From Agarilytica sp045430285 (lineage in GTDB: Bacteria > Pseudomonadota > Gammaproteobacteria > Pseudomonadales > Cellvibrionaceae): a stretch of DNA of 64,000 nucleotides. How positions within the stretch are numbered: the stretch's first letter is position 1; the number at the start of each line of letters is the position of its first letter. The stretch is taken from NCBI GenBank assembly GCA_045430285.1, contig JAILXV010000002.1:248001-312000 (forward strand), read 5' to 3'. Under the pieces are notes generated by a model that ran no database searches, was not told where the DNA came from, and worked only from the letters and a program-made list of their open reading frames with translations. This document shows, piece after piece, positions 42,657-49,994 of this stretch. The translations under genes were made by a program, and so were the position numbers.

Positions 42657-43541
42657 ATGATGAAACTAAGCCCAGCAAAAAAAGATAAATTTGTTTTATA
42701 TGGCGAGCTTATGCGCCTACACCGCCCCATTGGTATTTATTTGGTGGTCTGGCCAACACTCTGGGCTTTGTGGCTTGCCGCAAAAGGATTACCTGACCTT
42801 GAGGTGTTAGTGATCTTTCTACTCGGCGCAGTCCTTATGCGCTCCGCCGGTTGTGTGATTAATGATTATGCTGATCGTAATGTGGATGGCCATGTAAGAC
42901 GCACCAAGGAACGCCCCATCGTGTCGGGCCGCGTCACCCCGAAAGAAGCCCTAATCTTATTTGCCTGCCTATGTGCCTTTGCATTTGGCTTGGTACTATT
43001 AACCAACACACTCACCATTTGGTTATCTCTTGGTGCACTTGCGCTCGCATCTGCCTACCCCTTCATGAAGCGTTACACTCACCTGCCACAAGTCGTACTC
43101 GGTGCCGCCTTTGCCTGGGCAGTGCCCATGGCCTTCGCCGCACAAACAGGGGAAATTGACCCTGCGATATGGTTGGTTTACACCACAGTGGTTATTTGGA
43201 CGGTCTGCTACGACACCTTTTATGCTATGGCCGATCGTGAAGACGACCTCAAAATCGGCGTGCGCTCTACTGCGATCCTGTTTGGCGATATGGATAAGGT
43301 GGCGACCGGCAGCCTCCAAATAATCACTCTAATCTCACTCTTCATGATCAAACAGCGTTTCGAGCTGGGCGATGTATACCTCGCCAGCCTTATTGTGGTG
43401 GCCGCACTATTCGCTTACCAGCAATACCTGATCAAAGACCGAGAGCCGCAACGCTGTCTCGCCGCATTCCTGAACAACAACTGGGTGGGCATGATTATCT
43501 TTTTGGGTATCATAGGCGACTATGCCGCACAAAGCCTCTAG
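42657..43541 (+). CDS. ubiA: UbiA 4-hydroxybenzoate octaprenyltransferase
   Basis: UbiA attaches the polyprenyl chain to 4-hydroxybenzoate in the inner membrane, the step before UbiD in ubiquinone synthesis. The protein has about 294 residues with eight or nine membrane helices. The two Asp-rich motifs that bind Mg-diphosphate are NDYADRNVDGHVRRTKERP and YDTFYAMADREDDLKIGVRSTA. I chose the ATG at 42657 because UbiA proteins start a few residues before the KLMRLHRPIG-type segment (here YGELMRLHRPIG); the upstream TTG would add 25 unconserved residues. It precedes phoB, as in pseudomonads. No ubiC is adjacent. Confidence 0.95.
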   Translation: MMKLSPAKKDKFVLYGELMRLHRPIGIYLVVWPTLWALWLAAKGLPDLEVLVIFLLGAVLMRSAGCVINDYADRNVDGHVRRTKERPIVSGRVTPKEALILFACLCAFAFGLVLLTNTLTIWLSLGALALASAYPFMKRYTHLPQVVLGAAFAWAVPMAFAAQTGEIDPAIWLVYTTVVIWTVCYDTFYAMADREDDLKIGVRSTAILFGDMDKVATGSLQIITLISLFMIKQRFELGDVYLASLIVVAALFAYQQYLIKDREPQRCLAAFLNNNWVGMIIFLGIIGDYAAQSL

Positions 43542-43625
43542 CCCTTCCAACGCATCACTTTCTGCCCCGAAAATAACAGCAAAAACACCCTAATTCAGCT
43601 GCCTGCGTCTACAAAAAGATCAGCA

Positions 43626-43659
43626 CTGTCATAAAATGGAAACAAAAGCTTTATTTAAT
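43626..43659 (+). promoter_or_regulatory. Probable Pho box upstream of phoB
   Basis: CTGTCATAAAATGGAAAC (43626-43643) matches the Pho-box consensus at 14 of 18 positions, with a perfect first half (CTGTCATAAAA) and a weak second repeat. A TTTAAT at 43654-43659 (five of six -10 bases) lies 10 bases beyond. The phoB ATG is at 43819, so the leader would be about 150 bases. The phoB promoter is autoregulated by PhoB in E. coli. Confidence 0.6.
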
Positions 43660-43818
43660 GCTTATGTCGTCCAAAGCGCCAGGCATCTAGTTAAGGGCAA
43701 ATATAGCGCCCAAATACGAGAGGCTAGAACGATGTTCGACGAAGTTATACGAGCTAATGCCTGCTAAGCATGGATTTAGAGGTTTTTTGCGCAATATTGC
43801 ACTCCCGATACCGGATCA

Positions 43819-44532
43819 ATGGTAATGCCAGATAAAACGATTTTAGTTGTAGACGATGAAGCACCGATTCGCGATATGTTGCGGGTGGCCCTGGAAATGG
43901 CCGAATACACCGTGCTCGAAGCCGGCGATGCCCAGGAAGCCCATAGCTTAATTGTCGATACCCCGCCCGACCTAATATTGCTAGATTGGATGCTACCAGG
44001 CACCAGCGGTATTGAATTAGCCCGCCGCCTAAAACGCAACGACGTTACCGAAGATATCCCGATTATTATGCTCACGGCCAAGGGCGAAGAAGACAACAAG
44101 ATCCAAGGCCTCGACGTGGGCGCCGATGATTACATCACCAAACCTTTCTCGCCACGCGAGCTGGTAGCGCGCCTAAAAGCCGTGCTGCGCAGAACCGAAG
44201 CAAACTCGGGGCAAGACCCCATCCAAGTCGAAGGCTTACTGCTCGACCCTGCCAGCCACAGAGTTTCAATAAACGACCAGCCGCTCAACATGGGGCCTAC
44301 GGAATACCGACTGCTGGAGTTCTTCCTCACCCATCAAGAAAGGGTCTATTCACGCAGTCAATTACTCGATCACGTATGGGGCGGCAACGTCTACGTGGAA
44401 GAGCGCACGGTCGATGTACACATTCGTCGACTCAGAAAAGCACTCAGTATTGAAGGCCACGAAAAATTTATTCAAACTGTCCGTGGCGCTGGGTACCGTT
44501 TTTCCAATAAAATGGCGCACACAAATTCATAG
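43819..44532 (+). CDS. phoB: PhoB phosphate-regulon response regulator
   Basis: The 237-residue OmpR-type regulator activates phosphate-starvation genes when phosphorylated by PhoR. The receiver (about 5-122) has acidic residues in LVVDDEAP, the phospho-acceptor D56 in DLILLDWMLPGTSG, and DYITKPFSPREL. The C-terminal winged helix (about 135-230) has RLLEFFLTHQERVYSRSQLLDHVWGG, EERTVDVHIRRLRKAL and TVRGAGYRF. A second ATG at 43825 would shorten it by two residues. It is 26 bases before phoR; a candidate Pho box lies upstream at 43626. Confidence 0.95.
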   Translation: MVMPDKTILVVDDEAPIRDMLRVALEMAEYTVLEAGDAQEAHSLIVDTPPDLILLDWMLPGTSGIELARRLKRNDVTEDIPIIMLTAKGEEDNKIQGLDVGADDYITKPFSPRELVARLKAVLRRTEANSGQDPIQVEGLLLDPASHRVSINDQPLNMGPTEYRLLEFFLTHQERVYSRSQLLDHVWGGNVYVEERTVDVHIRRLRKALSIEGHEKFIQTVRGAGYRFSNKMAHTNS

Positions 44533-44558
44533 ACCTTTATTAACCACTGGGCCATTGT

Positions 44559-45863
44559 ATGTTTAGCAGGGGTATAAGTACCGAGCTCCGCTGGCTATTA
44601 CTGACCGTACTCGGCGCACTCATCGTTGGCTTCGGCTTCGACGCTGTGCAAAACACGCTCATTGCCGCACTCTTTCTATATATTCTCTGGTTCCTATACC
44701 GTATCAAAGAGCTCGAAACCTGGGTTACCGAAGCGCGCCGCAAACTGCCACCCGCTGACGATTTCGGCGGCGTTTGGGGCGAAATCGCAGACGATGTGCG
44801 CTTATTGTGTAAGCGTTACGAAAAAGACAAAATTCGCCTGCAAGCCGTCGTAGAGCGCGTCCAAGAAATGACCTCAGCGCTTACTGACGCGGTTATCTTG
44901 GTAGACAGCCGAGCCAATATCGAATGGTGGAATCGCGCTGCGTTTACGTTGTTTCGCTTCCAAGATGTCGATCGCGGCCATAACTTGGTCAACATCATTC
45001 GCCACCCCGCCTTTGTCCATTACTTTGAAAGCGAAGACTACGAGAACCCCTTAGAACTCGAATCTCTAAGAAAAGAAGGTGAAAAGCTACAATTTCACGT
45101 ACATCCCTTCGGACACGGCGAACGCCTCGTTGTGATCCGTGACATCACACGGGTTAAACGCTTAGAACAAATGCGGAAAGATTTTGTGAGCAACGTATCT
45201 CATGAGCTGCGCACACCGCTGACCGTCATCAAAGGCTATATCGAAACCTTAATGGATGCACCCAATGTTCCCAAAGCTTGGCAGAATGCGCTCTCGCAAA
45301 TGAAGCAACAAAGCGACCGTATGACGGCATTGGTCAACGACCTTATTACCTTAAGCCGAATGGAAACGGATGAACAAGAACAGGAAGCCACACCTGTTGC
45401 GATTGGCCCCATGATTCGCTCCATCGTGGCAGATGCCGAAAGCATCAGTGAAGAAAACCTAAGTTTCCAACTCTCTGGCGATATCGACATTCAGATCAAC
45501 GGTAACGACAGAGAACTGCACAGTATTATTTCCAACCTGATTTTTAACGCCGTCAAATACTCGCCCAACGGTGGCGAAGTCTCTGTATCCGTATCCGTGG
45601 ACAACAGAGAATGCATCGTGCAAGTGCAAGACCAGGGCCTTGGTATTGACCCTAAACATTTACCCCGTATCACAGAACGCTTTTACCGCGTCGACGAAGG
45701 CCGCTCAACCGCGATGGGCGGCACAGGTTTGGGCTTAGCCATCGTAAAACACGCGCTCGCCCGACATGATGCCGAACTCAAAGTTAAAAGCCGGCTCGGC
45801 CGAGGCAGTACCTTTAGCTGTCACTTCCCCCTAACGCGCCTGTCCTCTCAAAAAGCCGCATAA
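44559..45863 (+). CDS. phoR: PhoR phosphate-regulon sensor histidine kinase
   Basis: The 434-residue membrane kinase has two short N-terminal helices (about 8-27 and 31-48) with almost no periplasmic loop, the PhoR hallmark. A linker and PAS domain (about 95-195, DAVILVDSRANIEWWNRAA) lead to a HisKA domain with H215 in FVSNVSHELRTPLTVIKGY, and an ATPase domain with FNAVKYSPNGG, VQDQGLGIDPKHLPRITERFYRVD and GGTGLGLAIVKHAL. PhoR autophosphorylates when phosphate is scarce, in contact with the Pst transporter and PhoU, which are not in the window. GGAGTG-like sequence is not evident before the ATG. Confidence 0.95.
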   Translation: MFSRGISTELRWLLLTVLGALIVGFGFDAVQNTLIAALFLYILWFLYRIKELETWVTEARRKLPPADDFGGVWGEIADDVRLLCKRYEKDKIRLQAVVERVQEMTSALTDAVILVDSRANIEWWNRAAFTLFRFQDVDRGHNLVNIIRHPAFVHYFESEDYENPLELESLRKEGEKLQFHVHPFGHGERLVVIRDITRVKRLEQMRKDFVSNVSHELRTPLTVIKGYIETLMDAPNVPKAWQNALSQMKQQSDRMTALVNDLITLSRMETDEQEQEATPVAIGPMIRSIVADAESISEENLSFQLSGDIDIQINGNDRELHSIISNLIFNAVKYSPNGGEVSVSVSVDNRECIVQVQDQGLGIDPKHLPRITERFYRVDEGRSTAMGGTGLGLAIVKHALARHDAELKVKSRLGRGSTFSCHFPLTRLSSQKAA

Positions 45864-45989
45864 CTGCCCGCCATACTTCATCGAACGACGCGCCCAAACA
45901 GATTGTCGCGACAACACACTGAAGATCCCTGGCGCAATCGTTTACCATGTAGGTCCAAACACACTCGCGACAGCCAAAAGGCGCCCTCA

Positions 45990-47222
45990 GTGCAACTCAA
46001 TATCTACACATCGATTTCAGATATTCCCGCCAATGAATGGGATGCCTTATGGCCGACAGACTACCCGTTCACGCAGCACGCCTTTTTACACGCGCTAGAA
46101 GCCTCGGGCAGTATTGATAACGCACAAGTTAATAATACCGGCTGGCAAAGCTTTCACCTGACTTTACGCAACGAGAGCGGAGACCTGATATCCGCCATGC
46201 CCCTCTACCTAAAAATGCATTCTTACGGCGAATACGTTTTTGATTGGTCGTGGGCCAATGCACTTCAACAAACGGGCATCAACTACTATCCAAAACTCGT
46301 CAACGGCATCCCCTTTACCCCCGCGACCGGCCCGCGCGTGGCTTACAACAAAAACCTAACACAAGAAGAAAAAAAACAGGTTTTTGAAACGCTCATAAAA
46401 GGTATTTATTCTCTAGCAGAAGAACACGCATGCTCGGGGTTTCATTGTCTTTTCCCTGAATCCGACACGGCCCAACAATTTAAAAAAACAGGATTTTCGC
46501 AACGTTTCGGTTACCAGTTTCATTGGTTTAATCAGGGTTATAAAGACTTCGATGATTTCCTCTCAACATTTAATTCCCGAAAACGTAAAAATCTGAGAAA
46601 AGAACGCAGTAAAGCATGCTCCGAAGAATTAACCATCAAGATGAGAAACGCCCACGAAATATCAGAAGCAGAGTGGGACACATTCTACGCGCTCTATCAA
46701 CGCACTTATTTAAAACGTAGTGGGCACGGCGGCTACCTCGGTAACGATTTTTTCCATCGTATTGCGCGGGCAATGCCGGACCAAGTGCTACTCGCAAGTG
46801 CGCATATATTGAATACCGATGTAAACACCGAACAAGAAAACGACCACAATTCCAACATGATCGCCGCTGCCCTTTATTTTCGTGACAACGATACACTTTA
46901 CGGGCGCTATTGGGGATCACGCATGGAATTCGACGGACTCCACTTTGAATGCTGTTACTACCAAGGCATAGAATACGCCATCAAGCACAAACTTAAACGC
47001 TTCGACCCTGGCGCCCAAGGTGAACACAAAATCCAACGGGGCTTCACCCCCATACACACCCAATCCTATCACTGGCTGCGCCACCCCGAATTCAACAACG
47101 CTATCCACAACTTCGTCGCGCAAGAGGCTGCAGATGTGGAAGCCTACATAGAGGATGCGCGCAGCTATATGCCTTTTAAAGAGGGTATAGAAAAAACACC
47201 ACCAAACTCACTCCTGAAATAA
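45990..47222 (+). CDS. FemAB/GNAT-like protein (COG3146 family)
   Basis: The protein of about 410 residues belongs to the family annotated as predicted N-acyltransferase or peptidogalycan biosynthesis protein. It has two GNAT-like lobes: IPANEWDALWPTDYPFTQHAFLHALEASGSI, PLYLKMHSYGEYVFDWSWANAL, FNSRKRKNLRKERSKA (a strong family signature), YLKRSGHGGYLGNDFF, GRYWGSRMEFDGLHFECCYYQGIEYAIKH and the FDPGAQGEHKIQRGF motif. Function is not established. I chose GTG at 45990, giving MQLNIYTSISDIP; an in-frame TTG at 45903 would add 29 basic, unconserved residues. Confidence 0.75.
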   Translation: MQLNIYTSISDIPANEWDALWPTDYPFTQHAFLHALEASGSIDNAQVNNTGWQSFHLTLRNESGDLISAMPLYLKMHSYGEYVFDWSWANALQQTGINYYPKLVNGIPFTPATGPRVAYNKNLTQEEKKQVFETLIKGIYSLAEEHACSGFHCLFPESDTAQQFKKTGFSQRFGYQFHWFNQGYKDFDDFLSTFNSRKRKNLRKERSKACSEELTIKMRNAHEISEAEWDTFYALYQRTYLKRSGHGGYLGNDFFHRIARAMPDQVLLASAHILNTDVNTEQENDHNSNMIAAALYFRDNDTLYGRYWGSRMEFDGLHFECCYYQGIEYAIKHKLKRFDPGAQGEHKIQRGFTPIHTQSYHWLRHPEFNNAIHNFVAQEAADVEAYIEDARSYMPFKEGIEKTPPNSLLK

Positions 47223-47238
47223 TAAAGAAGAAGTCATA

Positions 47239-48123
47239 TTAACGAACCCCACCATCCAAAAGATGACGAATAACCGCTTTCGTCGCCAGACCCGCATGAT
47301 TTTGTGCAGACGCAACCACATAAAGTGAAATCACTTGCTCTGCGCCCAAAGCTAATGGCAGCTCAACCAAATCGCCACTTTCCAGCTCTTGCTTAATTTT
47401 TTCCCGTGGCACAAAACCAAACCCCAAACCTGACTTTAGCGCTTCTATGCTGCTGGCAAAATGGGATACTGTCCAACGCTGTTCGGAGCCCAGCCACCCC
47501 GAATTCTGTTCTCGTTTAAGCCCACTGTCACGAATAACAATTTGTCTAAACTGTTTGAGTTGATCTTCATTAATAGGTGCATCGAGTTTTAGTATGGGAT
47601 GATCTGGGCTAGCCACAGGTACTTTATGAACTTCACCAAAATCTTGAGAAAGAAACCCAGGAGGCACTCGCGCGGTAATAACCACATCGGCCTCACGACG
47701 TAATAACGTTTCTTCTGTACCGGATAAAATTGTTTCGAGCACACGAATACGGGTATGCGGACTCTCTAGGGAAAAACGTTGCAAGCCACAAAACACTCGG
47801 TCCATCGGCGCGATACCATCAACCGCGATAACAACCTCTGACTCCCAACCACTGGCAAGATAAGCCGCGCTTTGATCAACAAGCAAGGCCTGCTCAAGTA
47901 AAGCGCTACCATGACGATACATAGCATGACCAAACTCGGTTAATTCGGCCTTACGCCCCGCCTGCACGAAAACTGGGGACGGCAAACGCTCTTCCATACG
48001 CGCAAGGTTGTAGCTCACCGTTGATTGGCTCTTATTCAGCGCATCTGCCGCTTTCACAAATGAACCTTCATCCACCACGGCCTTAAATGCCGCCCACTGC
48101 TCCAAACTGATTTTAGGAACCAT
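47239..48123 (-). CDS. LysR-family regulator beside azoreductase and pirin
   Basis: A 294-residue LysR regulator with the N-terminal helix-turn-helix (LEQWAAFKAVVDEGSFVKAADALNKSQSTVSYNLARMEERL) and a C-terminal effector domain (from about 90). GGGGGAG precedes its ATG at 48123. It is divergent from the azoreductase-pirin operon across 140 bases that contain a short inverted repeat at 48167-48183; regulation of that operon is the natural reading. Quinones or other electrophiles would be plausible effectors by analogy with related regulators, but nothing here proves it. Confidence 0.85.
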   Translation of the reverse strand: MVPKISLEQWAAFKAVVDEGSFVKAADALNKSQSTVSYNLARMEERLPSPVFVQAGRKAELTEFGHAMYRHGSALLEQALLVDQSAAYLASGWESEVVIAVDGIAPMDRVFCGLQRFSLESPHTRIRVLETILSGTEETLLRREADVVITARVPPGFLSQDFGEVHKVPVASPDHPILKLDAPINEDQLKQFRQIVIRDSGLKREQNSGWLGSEQRWTVSHFASSIEALKSGLGFGFVPREKIKQELESGDLVELPLALGAEQVISLYVVASAQNHAGLATKAVIRHLLDGGVR

Positions 48124-48166
48124 TACTCCCCCGTATTACGTTCTCTACCCGCAAATAGTAACCATC

Positions 48167-48183
48167 TATTTATTAGATAAATA
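48167..48183. promoter_or_regulatory. Inverted repeat in LysR-azoreductase intergenic region
   Basis: TATTTA, five bases, then TAAATA forms a perfect dyad in an AT-rich part of the gap between the LysR gene and the divergent azoreductase. It is a candidate operator, but A/T-only half-sites are easily produced by chance. Confidence 0.3.
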
Positions 48184-48263
48184 AGCATGAATTATTGCCG
48201 TATTCCATCGAAACTTACGCTATAGACTGTGCATATACAAGTCACCCAACGAGGAAAAACATC

Positions 48264-48854
48264 ATGACTCAGGTATTACGCATAGATTCCAGTCTTTTTG
48301 GGCCACAAGGTGTGTCGCACCAACTGAATACCCATTTGATCGAGCAAATCACGAAAAACCTCACTGATGTGAATATCGATGTGCGCAGCTTGACTGAGGG
48401 GGAGATCCCTCACTTCAGCTATAAAACGATTGAGGCCATCGGCTCAGGAAAAGCCGAACTAGCAGATACTTTAATCGCTGAAGTTCAGGCAGCAGATATC
48501 ATCGTGCTGGGCGTCCCCATGTACAATTTTGGGGTCCCCAGTGAATTCAAAGCCTGGTTCGATCATATCGCCCGGGCCAAAGTGACTTTTGAATACACGG
48601 CGAACGGACCGGTTGGCTTATTAACAAATAAAAAAGTATATGTGGTTACAACACGCGGCGGCATACATAAAGACCAAAGCACAGACACAGAGACGCCGTT
48701 TCTAAAAACCATACTGAGTTTCGTAGGGCTTGACGACGTCGTGTTTATTTACGCGGAAGGCTTGAATATGGGCGACGAACTGCGGGAAAAAGCAATCACC
48801 GAAGCCAAGCAACACATTGACGCACTTTTTGCGCACGCCGAGGAGGTCGCATGA
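48264..48854 (+). CDS. azoR: FMN-dependent NADH-azoreductase/quinone reductase
   Basis: A 196-residue flavodoxin-like protein: MTQVLRIDSSLFGPQGVSHQLN at the FMN phosphate loop, VLGVPMYNFGVPSEFKAWFDHIARAKVTFEYT and VVTTRGGIHKD are AzoR signatures. Such enzymes make two-electron reductions of quinones and azo dyes, avoiding semiquinone radicals. GAGGAAAA stands about ten bases before the ATG at 48264; an in-frame ATG at 48195 would extend into the promoter. Its stop overlaps the pirin start (ATGA), so the two are co-translated. The upstream LysR gene is divergent. Confidence 0.88.
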   Translation: MTQVLRIDSSLFGPQGVSHQLNTHLIEQITKNLTDVNIDVRSLTEGEIPHFSYKTIEAIGSGKAELADTLIAEVQAADIIVLGVPMYNFGVPSEFKAWFDHIARAKVTFEYTANGPVGLLTNKKVYVVTTRGGIHKDQSTDTETPFLKTILSFVGLDDVVFIYAEGLNMGDELREKAITEAKQHIDALFAHAEEVA

Positions 48855-49705
48855 GCACCGGAAATATTATTGAACAAATTAAAGCGCGTCCCTCTTCCGA
48901 CGGCGATGGAGTAAAACTGCTCCGCGTTTTTGGTGGCACACAACTCGAACGGTTTGATCCCTTTTTATTGCTGGACGAATTCGGCTCGGAAGAAGCGAGT
49001 GATTATGTCGGTGGCTTTCCGTCTCATCCTCATCGCGGGTTCGCCACCATAACCTATATGCTCGAAGGAAAAATGGAACATCGTGATCATATGAATAACA
49101 TAGGTTTACTAAACGATGGTGGCGTGCAATGGATGAGCGCGGGCAAAGGGGTAATCCACTCAGAAATGCCCCAGCAAACCGAAGGCAAGATGCGCGGCTT
49201 TCAACTTTGGCTCAACCTGCCCGCCGATGAAAAAATGCTGGCTGCCAATTACGAAGATGTGCCTGCGGGAAAAATCCCCACCACGATTCAAAACGGTTTA
49301 GAAATAAAAGCGATCGCGGGAAAGAGTCGCATCAACGGCAAAGAGGTGTCAGGTTACTTACATATTCCGCGCACGGAACCTGTTTATCTAGACCTGTGTT
49401 TACACGCTGAAACTGACATTACCATCAGCGTCAGCACTAAGCACAATGCCATGATCTATATCTATGGGGGAGACGTCACAATTGGAGACCAGCACCAACA
49501 GGCACCATCACAAACCATTAATCGCTTGGCACACGACGGCAGCGTCACGATCAAAAATAATACGAGCCAAGGTGCACGGCTATTGTTTCTCGCTGGCATT
49601 CCTATTGAAGAACCTATCGCTCAATACGGCCCCTTCGTAATGAACACCATGGAAGAACTTGATCAGGCACTTAAGGATTATCGCGAGGGCGTATTAACCA
49701 CGTAA
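48851..49705 (+). CDS. Pirin-family protein
   Basis: A 284-residue bicupin of the pirin family. The N-terminal cupin keeps all metal ligands: two His in SHPHRGFAT and His/Glu in IHSEMPQQ, after DPFLLLDEFGSEE. The C-terminal cupin is the pirin_C type (PVYLDLCLHAETDITISV). Some bacterial pirins (YhhW) have quercetinase activity, others regulate pyruvate dehydrogenase; the role here is unknown. The 4-base overlap with azoR ties it to quinone or flavonoid reduction, making a dioxygenase-type role attractive as inference. Confidence 0.9.
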   Translation: MSTGNIIEQIKARPSSDGDGVKLLRVFGGTQLERFDPFLLLDEFGSEEASDYVGGFPSHPHRGFATITYMLEGKMEHRDHMNNIGLLNDGGVQWMSAGKGVIHSEMPQQTEGKMRGFQLWLNLPADEKMLAANYEDVPAGKIPTTIQNGLEIKAIAGKSRINGKEVSGYLHIPRTEPVYLDLCLHAETDITISVSTKHNAMIYIYGGDVTIGDQHQQAPSQTINRLAHDGSVTIKNNTSQGARLLFLAGIPIEEPIAQYGPFVMNTMEELDQALKDYREGVLTT

Positions 49706-49727
49706 ATTGAACGCATAGTTCAACAAC

Positions 49728-49754
49728 GAGTGAGCAAAATGTGAGTGCTCACTC
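49728..49754. terminator. Hairpin downstream of pirin
   Basis: GAGTGAGC (49728-49735) and GCTCACTC (49747-49754) form a perfect 8-bp stem with an 11-base loop, 23 bases after the pirin stop. No T run follows, so it may be a Rho-type end, an RNA stabiliser or an operator for the cytochrome gene 240 bases downstream. Between 49755 and 49994 I see no gene. Confidence 0.4.
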
Positions 49755-49994
49755 AAACCTGCCCAGCGATTTTGTCATCTATATCCACAAACATACACCC
49801 ATACAAACTTTCCCTGCCAATTAGTTAAAAATTTACCTTTACACTGCCAATCTATTTACCGAGACTTATCCTCGCTATTAAGGCCCACATAGAGGCCACA
49901 GCTGCTTTGGGGAAACGCACAACTCCGGCAACATACGCTTCCCCGCATCCTCATACCGCCTGAAATAACAACGACAATGCAGATAGGAAGGCTT

